The notes: generated by a model not told the origin, from the letters alone. A DNA stretch of 64,000 nt from an uncultured Caldilinea sp. (GCF_937128415.1 NZ_CAKZMJ010000066.1:1-64000); one strand, 5' to 3'; positions 25,668 to 52,109 are shown, numbered from the stretch's first letter. Numbers and translations: made by a program.

Positions 25668-26471
25668 ATGATTGTAGTAAAAGTAGGGGGCGGCAAAGAT
25701 CTGAACGTCGACGCCATCGTCGCCGATATTGTCAAGCTGCGCAGCGAGGGCCGCGAGCTGCTGCTCGTTCACGGCGGCGCAGAGACGACCAATGAAGTCG
25801 CCGAGGCATTGGGTCATCCGCCCCAGTTTGTGACGAGCGAGAGCGGTTACGTCAGCCGACGCACCGATCGGCGCACGCTAGAAATCTTCGAGATGGTCTA
25901 TTGCGGCCAGCTCAATAAGATGTGGGTGGAGAAGCTCCAGATGGCAGGCGTCAACGCTGTCGGGCTGAGCGGACTGGACGGTCGTATCTTTGAAGGCGTG
26001 CGCAAAGATACGCTGCGCGTGCGCATCGACGGCAAACGCATGGTGCTGCGCGATGACTGGACCGGCACAGTGGAGCGCATCAACACGCATCTGCTGCGCC
26101 TGCTGCTCGACGCCGGCTATTTCCCGGTTTTGACCCCGCCCGGCGCATCGGACAAGGGCGAGGCGATCAACGTGGACGGCGACCGCGCCGCGGCGATGGC
26201 GGCGGCTGCATTTCAGGCGGAGGCGCTGGTCATCCTCAGCAACGTGCCCGGCCTGCTGCGCAACTTCCCCGACGAATCGACGTTAATTCGAGAAATCCCC
26301 AAGGCGAAGGCCAACGACTTCATGCAATACGCCGAAGGTCGCATGAAAAAGAAGGTCATGGGCGCAGTGGAGGCGATCGAGGAGGGGGTGCGGAAAGTGA
26401 TCTTTGCCGATGGCCGCATCGACGCCCCGATCTCGGCGGCGCTGGCCGGCGGTGGAACGCAGATCGGATGA
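25668..26471 (+). CDS. lysZ: [LysW]-aminoadipate/glutamate kinase (LysZ)
   Basis: Amino-acid kinase that phosphorylates the side-chain carboxylate of aminoadipate or glutamate held on LysW. It has 267 residues with MIVVKVGGG at the start, LLLVHGGAETTNEVAEALGH, the LysZ-type run RRTDRRTLEIFEMVYCGQLN, AVGLSGLDGRIFEG and EAINVDGDRAAAM. The ending RMKKKVMGAVEAIEEGVRKV is also typical of LysZ rather than of N-acetylglutamate kinase. It lies 41 bases after lysY. Confidence 0.85.
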   Translation: MIVVKVGGGKDLNVDAIVADIVKLRSEGRELLLVHGGAETTNEVAEALGHPPQFVTSESGYVSRRTDRRTLEIFEMVYCGQLNKMWVEKLQMAGVNAVGLSGLDGRIFEGVRKDTLRVRIDGKRMVLRDDWTGTVERINTHLLRLLLDAGYFPVLTPPGASDKGEAINVDGDRAAAMAAAAFQAEALVILSNVPGLLRNFPDESTLIREIPKAKANDFMQYAEGRMKKKVMGAVEAIEEGVRKVIFADGRIDAPISAALAGGGTQIG

Positions 26472-26498
26472 TCCACTTTGAAATTTTGGACGAATAAC

Positions 26499-27725
26499 AT
26501 GCCCTACACATCCTCGATATCGAGTTTCCATCTAGAGAGCGACTCATTTTCTGCGCTCGAAGAAGCCATTCTCGGCGGGACGACGGCGCGGCGCAACCAG
26601 GCGGTGATGGCGCGCGGCGAGGGCTGCTGGCTTTACGACGTCGAGGGGCGGCGCTATCTCGACCTCGGCTCGGCGCAGGGGGTGACGCTGCTCGGCCATT
26701 GTCATCCGGCCTTGAGCAGCGCGATCGCAGAGCAGGCGCAGAGGCTGATCTCCTGCCCCAATTTTTTGTACAACGACATGCGCGCCCGCTTTGCCGCCAA
26801 ACTGGTGGAAGTGCTGCCGCCCCATCTGCATCACATCTTCCTTGCCAACAGCGGCGCCGAAGCCATCGACGGCGCCATCAAGTTTGCGCGCCTGACGACC
26901 GGCCGCACGCGTCTGATCGCTTTTCGCTCTGCGTTTCACGGTCGCACGGTCGGCGCCCTTGCACTGACCTGGGAAAAGAAATATCGCGAGCCGTTCCTGC
27001 CGCTGCTGGATGTGGTGCATCTGCCCTACAACAACCTGGCCAAAGTCGATGAGGCGCTGGACGAAAGCGTCGCCGCCGTATTCGTGGAGGTCGTGCAAGG
27101 GGAAGGCGGCGTCCACCTCGGCGACGGCGATTTCCTGCGCGGGGTGGAGCAGCTCTGCCGGGAGCGCGGCGCCCTCCTGGTCATCGATGAAATTCAGACC
27201 GGCTTTGGGCGCACCGGCCGCTGGTTCGGCTTTGAGCATCATGGCTTGCAGCCGGACATCATCTGCCTGGCGAAGGGGCTGGGCGCCGGCTTTCCGATGG
27301 GCGCCATCGCCTACACCGAACGCGTGCAGGAAAAGCTCTACGTCGGCGCACATGGCAGCACCTTCGGCGGCAATCCGCTCGCCTGTGCAGCCGGCCTGGC
27401 CGCCATTCAGACCTACCAGCGCGAGGGGTTGATCGAGCGTTCGGCGCTGTTGGGCGACTATTTTCTGCGTCGTCTGCGCGAGGAGCTGACCGGACTGGCG
27501 TTGGTGCGCGAAGTGCGCGGCCTCGGCCTGATGCTGGCCGTGGAGCTGCGGCAGAAAGCTGGCCCTTACCTCAAAGCGCTCATGGAAGAGCACGGCGTGA
27601 TCGCTCTGCCCGCCGGCCCTAACGTGATTCGCTTCTTGCCTCCGTTGATTATCACCGAAGAGGAGATCGAGTTCGGCGTGCAGGCGACGGCCAACGTCCT
27701 CCGGCAGGAAACAAGCGCGGAGTGA
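26499..27725 (+). CDS. lysJ: [LysW]-aminoadipate/glutamate semialdehyde aminotransferase (LysJ/ArgD)
   Basis: PLP enzyme of the class III aminotransferases, 408 residues. It transfers an amino group from glutamate to the semialdehyde. Visible: LGSAQGVTLLGHCHPALSSA, FLANSGAEAIDGAIKFARLT, AFRSAFHGRTVGALALTWEK, the cofactor Asp in LLVIDEIQTGFGRTGRWFGF and the PLP Lys in IICLAKGLGAGFPMGAI. The ATG at 26499 is chosen over an upstream TTG. Context with lysY, lysZ and lysK argues for the LysW pathway, but the family also includes ordinary ArgD. Confidence 0.88.
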   Translation: MPYTSSISSFHLESDSFSALEEAILGGTTARRNQAVMARGEGCWLYDVEGRRYLDLGSAQGVTLLGHCHPALSSAIAEQAQRLISCPNFLYNDMRARFAAKLVEVLPPHLHHIFLANSGAEAIDGAIKFARLTTGRTRLIAFRSAFHGRTVGALALTWEKKYREPFLPLLDVVHLPYNNLAKVDEALDESVAAVFVEVVQGEGGVHLGDGDFLRGVEQLCRERGALLVIDEIQTGFGRTGRWFGFEHHGLQPDIICLAKGLGAGFPMGAIAYTERVQEKLYVGAHGSTFGGNPLACAAGLAAIQTYQREGLIERSALLGDYFLRRLREELTGLALVREVRGLGLMLAVELRQKAGPYLKALMEEHGVIALPAGPNVIRFLPPLIITEEEIEFGVQATANVLRQETSAE

Positions 27726-27728
27726 CCT

Positions 27729-29290
<1,562 letters not shown>

Positions 29291-29319
29291 TTGACCTTCG
29301 GAGAGGCATCGTATACGAT
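29291..29319 (+). promoter_or_regulatory. Promoter giving an apparently leaderless transcript
   Basis: TTGACC (29291-29296), a 17-base spacer and TACGAT (29314-29319) predict a transcription start at about 29326, exactly the ATG of the glycosyltransferase gene, which has no Shine-Dalgarno. The -10 box lies inside a perfect 12-bp palindrome, ATCGTATACGAT (29308-29319), a possible operator. Confidence 0.55.
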
Positions 29320-29325
29320 ACGAGC

Positions 29326-30405
<1,080 letters not shown>

Positions 30406-30417
30406 GTTTGGGCAGCC

Positions 30418-32163
<1,746 letters not shown>

Positions 32164-32214
32164 TTTCTCCGCAATCGCTGCGGCGATTCGCCGCCAGATG
32201 AACGGAAAGTGGAT

Positions 32215-32991
32215 ATGGATGGAGCCTTCAACCTCATCGACTTCGTGCTGATTGCCCTGGCGGCGATGGCGGCCGGATTCGTCAACGCCATTGCGGGAGG
32301 AGGCACTTTGATCAGCTTTCCGGCGTTGATCGGCGTCGGCGTTGCGCCGGTGGCGGCCAACGTCACCAACACGGTGGCGTTGGTGCCCGGCTATCTGGGC
32401 GCCACATTCGCCCAGTTGAAGGACCTCTCCGGCCAGGAGCGCAGGCTGCGCCTGTTGCTTCCCACCGCCGTGTTAGGGGGCGTGGCGGGCGGCGTGTTGT
32501 TGCTCAACACCAGCGAACGGCTGTTCAGCTTCCTGGTGCCTTATCTGATCCTGCTGGCGGCGTTCCTGTTAGCGATCCAGGACTGGGTGCGCAGTTGGGT
32601 GGCGCAACGCATCGAAGCGTCGGGTGGCTCTGCAGCCGACGAGGCATGGTCGATCGGGCCAGTCTTCCTTGCATCCATCTACGGCGGCTACTTCGGCGCC
32701 GGCCTGAGCGTCATCATCCTCGCTGTGTTGGGCCTTGTGCTCGACGACACCCTGACGCGGCTCAACGGGTTGAAACAGATCGTGGCCTTTGCGGTGAACG
32801 TGGCGGCGGCCATCTTCTTCCTCTTTTCCGACCAGGTGGTGTGGCCGGCGGCGTTGGTGATGGCCGCAGGCTCGGTAGTGGGCGGCCTGCTGGGCGGTAA
32901 ACTGGCGCGCTTCGTGCGGCCGCGCACCCTGCGCATGGTCGTGGTGACAATCGCAGTGATCGTGGCGTTGGTATATCTGGTGAGGAGGTGA
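32215..32991 (+). CDS. TauE/SafE family sulfite/organic anion exporter
   Basis: Membrane permease of 258 residues with about eight hydrophobic segments and the family's two internal halves. The first has AAGFVNAIAGGGTLISFPAL with VAANVTNTVALVPG, the second IYGGYFGAGLSVIILAVLGL with LNGLKQIVAFAVNVAAA. Family members move sulfite, sulfoacetate or related anions. The cargo here is unknown. The ATG at 32215 is preferred over a GTG six bases upstream because GGAAAG lies before it. A neighbouring ClC transporter hints at anion handling, but the two may simply be adjacent. Confidence 0.85.
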   Translation: MDGAFNLIDFVLIALAAMAAGFVNAIAGGGTLISFPALIGVGVAPVAANVTNTVALVPGYLGATFAQLKDLSGQERRLRLLLPTAVLGGVAGGVLLLNTSERLFSFLVPYLILLAAFLLAIQDWVRSWVAQRIEASGGSAADEAWSIGPVFLASIYGGYFGAGLSVIILAVLGLVLDDTLTRLNGLKQIVAFAVNVAAAIFFLFSDQVVWPAALVMAAGSVVGGLLGGKLARFVRPRTLRMVVVTIAVIVALVYLVRR

Positions 32992-33383
32992 TCCGTTCGT
33001 GAGGCGCCCAGGGGCGGATGGTGCAGGGCTGCACAACTCCATTTCGTGTCCTAACTCCTGGCATATAGTCAGGTGAAACCGTTCTCGGAGAATGCGACCT
33101 TTCCGGGATGCGCCTCCTCGAATTCCCCAAGATTTGTGGTCCATCGAGGACGTGCGGCTGCGAGCCGCACCTGCGAAAAACCATCATTGCTCCGTAGGCG
33201 CAGCTCGTAGCTGCGCTTCCTTGGATTGCCCGAGACCTTACTGGCTGTCGAGGATGTGCGGCTGAGAGCCGCACCTACGAAAAAAAACGGAGCCGCACCG
33301 ACGGCGCCCCTTCTCCCCCTCTCCCAGCATTGGGAGAGGGGGCCGGGGGGGTGAGGGCCTGCAGCTGCGAGCCGCAGCTATCC
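32992..33383. repeat. Cluster of intergenic palindromic repeats
   Basis: The gap between converging genes is almost filled with repeats. The core GTGCGGCTGCGAGCCGCAC lies at 33152-33170 (element 33141-33180). A relative, GTAGGCGCAGCTCGTAGCTGCGC, is at about 33194-33216. A third core with one change is at 33255-33273 (GTGCGGCTGAGAGCCGCAC). A CCCTCTCCCAGCATTGGGAGAGGG-type hairpin lies at about 33317-33341, followed by GCAGCTGCGAGCCGCAGC at 33361-33378. They could act as bidirectional transcription ends. No gene is visible. Confidence 0.8.
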
Positions 33384-35681
<2,298 letters not shown>

Positions 35682-35722
35682 TCCGCACAACGCCGGATGG
35701 ATTGACGACTTGTCATGTGTAT

Positions 35723-35751
35723 AGTATACAATTGTCATAAATGCACTGCAA
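35723..35751 (-). promoter_or_regulatory. Promoter of the YfhO-like gene
   Basis: Minus strand TTGCAG (35751-35746), 17 bases, TATACT (35728-35723), with a start expected near 35716, about 35 bases before the ATG. The spacer and -10 region are rich in A and T. Confidence 0.6.
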
Positions 35752-35869
35752 GAGAAGACCTGACGTTCATAGCCCATTCTGACGTCGAAATTTCAACGCG
35801 ACGTCGATGCTGTGATAACATGCTAAAAGCTGTAGGCTATGCTAAGTCGATGACAAGCGGAGTTGCAAC

Positions 35870-36238
<369 letters not shown>

Positions 36239-36636
36239 GTGCAATCATCTTCCAGGAAGCTTTCTAGAATTCGACGAAATTACTTCTGGCGACCCGCAGA
36301 CGCTGTTCATAGCTGCGCTTTCTTGATTCAATCAAAGTCTTGGGGCTGGCAGAAAACGCGCGGCTAGAGCTGTTGCAGCGATTGCCAGATGAGTTTGTGA
36401 AAAACCTGGAGCTTCCTGGAAGAAGATGGCGGCGAACACGCCGCATGATCCAGGAACCAGTAAATTCCCAAAAAAGGGGCTAAAGGCGCAAGACATCCAT
36501 CCTCCTTCTCTGTTTTTCCTGTCTGCGCCGAGGTCGAGGCTTGCGATGGAGACGAAGGCTCCCCTGAATCCTGGCAACGCAGTCCGCTCCATGTTTTCGA
36601 CAAGCGGCGCCGGAGCGCAATTCCCGAGGTGACATC
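36239..36636. other. Gene-free spacer with repeat fragment
   Basis: This 398-base space has no convincing gene. Around 36290-36325 (CGCAGACGCTGTTCATAGCTGCGC) it has a decayed relative of the intergenic palindromic element. Short open frames here have poor composition and no ribosome site. GAGGTGA at about 36626-36632 is the ribosome site of the next gene. Confidence 0.6.
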
Positions 36637-37122
36637 ATGGCCGGGCGCTATTTCGAGGAGCTGCTCGTCGGCGAGGTGATCGAGCACCGTCTGGCGCGCA
36701 CGATCACGGAGATGGACAACGTCCTCTTCTGCGCCTTGACGATGAACACACAGCCGTTGCACCTGAACGAAGACTACGCGCGTAAACATTCCGAGTTCGG
36801 TCGGCGCATCGTCAACGGCATTTTTACGCTGGGGCTGGCCGTCGGCATCACCGTGCCAGAGCTGACCGAAGGCACGCTGGTGGCCAACCTGGGCTATGAA
36901 CGCGTCGTGCATCCGCACCCGCTCTTTCATGGCGACACGCTCTACGTGACCACAGAAGTGCTCGAAAAGCGCGAGTCGCGCTCGCGGCCCGGCCAGGGGA
37001 TCGTCCGCTTTCGCCATGTCGGGCGCAATCAGGATGGGGTCGTCGTCATCGAATTCGAGCGCACGGCGCTGATGTGGAAGCGGCGTCCTGTGGATGCGCA
37101 CGACGCCGCTGCGCCAGAGTAG
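36637..37122 (+). CDS. MaoC-type acyl-CoA dehydratase
   Basis: Single hot-dog-fold hydratase of 161 residues, acting on an enoyl- or hydroxyacyl-CoA. The start RYFEELLVGEVIEHRLARTI is typical, followed by the active-site region TMNTQPLHLNEDYARKHSEF (Asn and His-like residues) and GRRIVNGIFTLGLAVG. The pairing with a CitE-like lyase 8 bases downstream resembles C4-C5 acyl-CoA sets such as mesaconyl-CoA hydratase with malyl-CoA lyase in the ethylmalonyl-CoA or 3-hydroxypropionate pathways. The exact substrate is inference. GAGGTGA precedes the ATG. Confidence 0.82.
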   Translation: MAGRYFEELLVGEVIEHRLARTITEMDNVLFCALTMNTQPLHLNEDYARKHSEFGRRIVNGIFTLGLAVGITVPELTEGTLVANLGYERVVHPHPLFHGDTLYVTTEVLEKRESRSRPGQGIVRFRHVGRNQDGVVVIEFERTALMWKRRPVDAHDAAAPE

Positions 37123-37130
37123 GAAGGAAT

Positions 37131-38006
37131 ATGGCCGTCAGAAACGTGCACTTTCCCCGCAGGTCTCTGCTCTTCATGCCGGGCGACAGCATGCGCAAAA
37201 TGCAAAAAGCCGCCGGGTGGGAGGTGGACACCGTGATCCTCGACCTGGAGGACGGCGTGGCGCAGAATCGCAAAGTCGAGGCGCGCCTCGCGACGGCGGA
37301 GGCGTTGCGCACGCTGGATTTTGGCGGCCGCGAACGGTTGGTGCGACTCAATCCCATCAACACCGGCCTTCCCCACGAAGAGATCGAAGCGACCGCTCCC
37401 TGGCGGCCTGACGGGTACATTGCACCCAAAGCCGAAGATGAAAGCGATCTACGCAGCATCGACCGCTTGCTGGAGTTGGCGGAGCAACGGTTGGGCATCG
37501 AGACAGGTTCATTTCGTCTCTTCGCCATGATTGAAACGGCGCGCGGGGTGATGAATCTACGCGAGATCGCACGGGCGACCCTGCGGCTGGAGGGGCTGAT
37601 TTTCGGCGCCGAAGACCTGGCCGGCGACGTCGGCGCCATTCGCACGCCGGAGGGATGGGAAGTCTTCTACGCACGCAGCGCCATAGTCACCGCCGCTGCG
37701 GCCTACGACCTGCAGGCGTTCGACATGATCTACGCCGATTATCACGATCTGGACGGACTCGAAAAAGAGAGCCGCTTTGCACGTCAGCTTGGCTACACCG
37801 GCAAGACGTGCATCCACCCCAACCAGACGCCCGTCGTCAATCGCGTCTTTTCGCCCACGGAGGAGGAGATCGAGCGCGCTCGACGGTTGGTGCAGGCGTT
37901 CGAGGAGCAACAGGCGGCGGGCGCCGGCGCGTTCTCGTTTGAAGGAAAAATGGTCGACATGCCGATGGTGGTGGCCGCGCGCAAAGTTCTGGCGCGCGCT
38001 AGGTGA
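37131..38006 (+). CDS. CitE/HpcH family CoA-ester lyase
   Basis: TIM-barrel Mg-dependent lyase of 291 residues that splits or makes beta-hydroxyacyl-CoA thioesters such as malyl-CoA or citramalyl-CoA. Motifs: RRSLLFMPGDSMRKMQKAA, the metal-binding DTVILDLEDGVAQNRK, VRLNPINTG, FAMIETARGVMNLREIA, LIFGAEDLAGDVGA and GKTCIHPNQTPVVNRVF. The ATG at 37131 has AGGAAGGA upstream. A longer frame would overlap the MaoC gene. The two genes probably form a unit; the last 8 bases overlap the end of the opposite-strand biotin-carrier gene. Confidence 0.88.
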   Translation: MAVRNVHFPRRSLLFMPGDSMRKMQKAAGWEVDTVILDLEDGVAQNRKVEARLATAEALRTLDFGGRERLVRLNPINTGLPHEEIEATAPWRPDGYIAPKAEDESDLRSIDRLLELAEQRLGIETGSFRLFAMIETARGVMNLREIARATLRLEGLIFGAEDLAGDVGAIRTPEGWEVFYARSAIVTAAAAYDLQAFDMIYADYHDLDGLEKESRFARQLGYTGKTCIHPNQTPVVNRVFSPTEEEIERARRLVQAFEEQQAAGAGAFSFEGKMVDMPMVVAARKVLARAR

Positions 38007-38487
38007 TCTCCACCAGACGCTGCCCGCGTTCGACCACCTGGCCGGGACGCACCCACACGCTGCGCACCACCCCTTCCTGCGTCGCCTGGATGCGCAGCTC
38101 CATCTTCATGGCCTCGAGCAGCACCAACACCTGGCCGCGTTGGACCGCATCTCCTTCGGACACCAGCACGTCGAGCACCTTGCCCGGCATGGCGGCCTCG
38201 AGCGAACCGCGGACGTCGCCCGGCCGCGCGCTGCGTCGACGCAGATCGGTCTTGACCAGCGTGTACGTCTCGCCATCCAGCCAGACATAGACGCGGTCGC
38301 CCTGCTGGACAGCGTAGGCGCGGCGACGGCGCCCGTCGATGCACAGGTCCAACCGTCCCAGCGCCCCCTGCTGCGCAGCCACCACGTAGCTCCGCTCACC
38401 GACCTGCACATGAAAATGGTCTCCCTCCGGCGTCACCTGAACGCTGCGCACCTGCTCGCCGATCTTGAAATGAACCGTTCTCGGCAT
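37999..38487 (-). CDS. Biotin/lipoyl carrier protein (acyl-CoA carboxylase BCCP-like)
   Basis: Protein of 162 residues whose last ~75 form a biotinyl domain with the attachment Lys in LVLLEAMKMELRIQ, preceded by GSLEAAMPGKVLDVLVSEGD and ended by RPGQVVERGQRLVEI. The N-terminal ~85 residues are beta-rich and resemble the BT region of the alpha subunit of propionyl- or methylcrotonyl-CoA carboxylases. The ATG at 38487 has GAGGAG six bases upstream; an ATG at 38505 overlapping the previous stop (ATGA) is an alternative. No carboxylase subunit is adjacent, so this would serve a partner encoded elsewhere. Confidence 0.8.
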   Translation of the reverse strand: MPRTVHFKIGEQVRSVQVTPEGDHFHVQVGERSYVVAAQQGALGRLDLCIDGRRRRAYAVQQGDRVYVWLDGETYTLVKTDLRRRSARPGDVRGSLEAAMPGKVLDVLVSEGDAVQRGQVLVLLEAMKMELRIQATQEGVVRSVWVRPGQVVERGQRLVEIT

Positions 38488-38501
38488 TGCATGCTCCTCG
38501 C

Positions 38502-41961
<3,460 letters not shown>

Positions 41962-42000
41962 ACGCTCCTTCGTTCAATTATCGATGAAAGTAAAAAGTCT

Positions 42001-42021
42001 GCTGGTTTAGTATAGACCAGC
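42001..42021 (-). promoter_or_regulatory. Operator-like palindrome on the -10 box of the MFS operon
   Basis: GCTGGT (42001-42006) and ACCAGC (42016-42021) are inverted around a nine-base centre that holds the minus-strand -10 box TATACT (42015-42010). The -35 region is poor (TTCCTC-like), so an activator or a repressor acting here is plausible. No dedicated regulator gene is adjacent. Confidence 0.45.
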
Positions 42022-42045
42022 CCACGTGGAGGAGGAAACCGGAGA

Positions 42046-42085
42046 AAAGGAAAAGCTCCGATGTTTCCATCGGAGCTTTTCCTTT
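42046..42085 (-). terminator. Strong intrinsic terminator after the phasin-like gene
   Basis: AAAGGAAAAGCTCCGATG (42046-42063) pairs perfectly over 18 bp with 42068-42085 around a TTTC loop. On the minus strand the stem ends in TTTTCCTTTTCTCC, which provides the T-run. It lies 42 bases past the phasin-like stop and before the MFS promoter. On the plus strand TTTCCTTTAATT gives weak activity too. Confidence 0.85.
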
Positions 42086-42088
42086 AAT

Positions 42089-42741
<653 letters not shown>

Positions 42742-42815
42742 TATCGGCACTCCTTTTTACGTTCAAATTTACGGCCCAAAGGGACCCGTCCACTCGTTTT
42801 TCACCTTTCCATCCA

Positions 42816-42867
42816 TAACGCAGTGCGTTACAACTCCCATTATAACGCAATGCGTCATGGATGTCAA
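42816..42867 (-). promoter_or_regulatory. Consensus promoter with two operator palindromes
   Basis: Minus strand TTGACA (42867-42862), exactly 17 bases, TATAAT (42844-42839): a perfect sigma-70 promoter, start near 42832. A palindrome TAACGCAATGCGTCA (42843-42857, one mismatch) sits in the spacer. A perfect 15-bp copy, TAACGCAGTGCGTTA (42816-42830), sits at the start site, and the centres are 27 bp apart. This layout predicts very strong expression when a TetR-like or similar dimeric repressor is released. Confidence 0.8.
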
Positions 42868-42905
42868 CCCCTCAATTTGTGTGAAATTCATTAGCGTTGG
42901 ATGTA

Positions 42906-42956
42906 GTCTGTGGAGAGGAGGAGTCTGTGGAGAGGAGGAGTCTGTGGAGAGGAGAA
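42906..42956. repeat. Three tandem copies of a 17-bp purine-rich unit
   Basis: GTCTGTGGAGAGGAGGA at 42906-42922 and 42923-42939, with the last base pair changed in the third (42940-42956, ending GAGAA). A further purine-rich tract (GAGAAAGAGACGCGAGCGAAA-like pieces) runs to about 43010, next to the stop of the Fe-S nuclease gene. It is a simple-sequence expansion with no visible gene. Confidence 0.85.
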
Positions 42957-43021
42957 GGGAGAGAAAGAGACGCGAGCGAAACAGAACAGGAGAAAGCGAG
43001 AGAGAAGAACAGATGCGCCCA

Positions 43022-43948
43022 CTAAAACGCCAGCTCTTCGACGTCGGCGAGCGTGAATTCCAACGCCTTGTCCAGATCGACGGCGAAGAAGGTCTCCGGG
43101 TCGTCGAGTTCCTCCAGGTCGCCCGCCTTTTCTCCGCGATTGCAACGGCTGCGATAGACGCAGAAGGCGCAGAAGCGTTTGCGGTTGATCGGCGTGTCCG
43201 CCACTTTGGGAAAGTCCGCCTCTGCGCGCCCTGCCAGAATCTGCGCCAGGGTGCGCTCCAGCCGTCGACGATTGGCCTCGTGTTGGGCGGCGTCGTAGCG
43301 AAGGACAATGGGCTGGGCCGGCGCAGCTGTGAACCAGTAACGCATTTCAACCTGCTCCGGGCGCACCGGCCCCCAGGGCAAGGCGACGCTCGCCTCCACC
43401 AGCACAAAGGGGTAGACGATGCTCTGCCAGCGCAGGCGCAGCGCGGCGGGGTCAGGGCGCCGTTTCGCCGTTTTCCAGTCCACAATGATGACGCGACCGC
43501 CCGGTTCGGCGGCGATAAGGTCATATTTGGCGGCGAGACGCCAGGAAAGCGGTTGGGCCTCTGCACGAGGGGCTGCAACGTCGGCGGGCGCCTCATCCTG
43601 GACTGCCAGCGTCGCCGACAGCACGCGCTCGATTTCGATAAACGCCTGCGGCAGGTCGGCGGGGCGATGGCGCAGGTAGGCGTCAAACCAGGTGGAGAGC
43701 GGCGGCTCCAGGCCGGCGGCCACCACCGTCGGGTCGATGCCGATCTCCGTGCGCTGAATCAGACGATGAAAGCGCTCGCCCAGGCGCAGCAGCGCCTCGT
43801 GCTCCTGCACCGGAGAGGCCTCCACCGCCGGCCATGGAAGCTGCTCGACGTAGGCCAGCCAGAAACGGCGCGGGCAGTCTTCATACGCCTGCAGGCTGGA
43901 TTGAGAAAAGGCGAAAGTTGGCGGCAACGGCGTTGACATGAATTTCAT
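43022..43948 (-). CDS. PD-(D/E)XK nuclease with Fe-S cysteines (RecB/Cas4-like)
   Basis: Stand-alone nuclease of the RecB family, 308 residues. The N-terminus has FAFSQSSLQAYEDCPRRFWL with the first Cys, then LRLGERFHRLIQR (the His of the motif). The acidic metal motif VIIVDWKTAKRRPDP is near residue 160, and the C-terminal cluster RFCAFCVYRSRC gives three more Cys. The one-plus-three Cys pattern is that of Cas4 and AddB, where it binds a 4Fe-4S cluster. No cas genes are nearby, so a DNA-repair or end-processing role is more likely. ATGs at 43960, 43948 and 43939 are all possible starts; GGAGG lies upstream. It follows the GT4 gene by 16 bases. Confidence 0.88.
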   Translation of the reverse strand: MKFMSTPLPPTFAFSQSSLQAYEDCPRRFWLAYVEQLPWPAVEASPVQEHEALLRLGERFHRLIQRTEIGIDPTVVAAGLEPPLSTWFDAYLRHRPADLPQAFIEIERVLSATLAVQDEAPADVAAPRAEAQPLSWRLAAKYDLIAAEPGGRVIIVDWKTAKRRPDPAALRLRWQSIVYPFVLVEASVALPWGPVRPEQVEMRYWFTAAPAQPIVLRYDAAQHEANRRRLERTLAQILAGRAEADFPKVADTPINRKRFCAFCVYRSRCNRGEKAGDLEELDDPETFFAVDLDKALEFTLADVEELAF

Positions 43949-43964
43949 TGTAACACCCATCCTC

Positions 43965-45783
<1,819 letters not shown>

Positions 45784-45886
45784 CACCCTTCTCTCTTCTC
45801 CCGCTCTCACCCTCTCCCGCTCTCACCCTCTCCCGCTCTCACCTTCTCCCGCTCTCACCCTCTCCCGCTCTCACCCTCTCCCGCTC

Positions 45887-50339
<4,453 letters not shown>

Positions 50340-50420
50340 AGAGATAGGATATCCTTTCAAGCATTTCGCAGAATCTTCGGCGCAGCTCGAACGGGAAGAT
50401 GACGGAGTCGTTCGTTGCGC

Positions 50421-50903
50421 TTACGTTTTTGCACTTGGCGTGGGGCGCAGAGGACCTTTAGCCGGAGGGATCAGCACTCCGACCGCCCATTCGTAGCCGT
50501 CCGGATCGCGCACATAGGTTTCGCGCCAACCGTGTCCCTTGTCCGTGGCCGGCGCGGCCACCACGGCGCCGTAGGCTCGAGCGCGCTGCTCAACGGCGTC
50601 CGGGTCCATCCCTAAAATGCGCACCTGCAAACCAATGCCGCGCTTCACCCCCGCAATTAATTCGGGGTGCCAGGGATGCTCTTCGTGCGTATGGTCGGCG
50701 TGCAACATGATCTCCGCCGGCCCCACGCGCAAGGCGGCGAAGTCGACGTCATAATAATGCACCTCCGCAAGAAACACCTCCTGATAAAAGCGCACCGACT
50801 GTTCCACGTCGCGCACCAGGAGATTCAGCGCAAGCGGCGGCATCAACGCAGCGTATCGATATCCGGGCATCCAGGGATCGCCCTGGCGCAATTTCTTTCC
50901 CAT
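50421..50903 (-). CDS. VOC family (glyoxalase-like) protein
   Basis: Small metal-site protein of the vicinal oxygen chelate fold, 160 residues. The first beta-alpha-beta unit is LALNLLVRDVEQSVRFYQEV, then DFAALRVGPAEIMLHADHTH. The second unit is GLQVRILGMDPDAVEQRARA, then YVRDPDGYEWAVGV with the Glu of the metal site. Substrate unknown; relatives include antibiotic-resistance and lyase enzymes. The ATG at 50903 has AGGAAGGAAG upstream. It shares a 135-base divergent spacer with the GT2 gene. Confidence 0.85.
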   Translation of the reverse strand: MGKKLRQGDPWMPGYRYAALMPPLALNLLVRDVEQSVRFYQEVFLAEVHYYDVDFAALRVGPAEIMLHADHTHEEHPWHPELIAGVKRGIGLQVRILGMDPDAVEQRARAYGAVVAAPATDKGHGWRETYVRDPDGYEWAVGVLIPPAKGPLRPTPSAKT

Positions 50904-51038
50904 TCGCTTCCTTCCTTACTGCATCAAAGCTGGCGGTTTCGTACACGGTTATCTTATGAAAAAACTTGCATCCTGGGAAATTGTAAATTTCCACTGCTGC
51001 TATTTTGTGATTGCCAATTGCGTCGGTTCTGCGGCACA

Positions 51039-52109
<1,071 letters not shown>

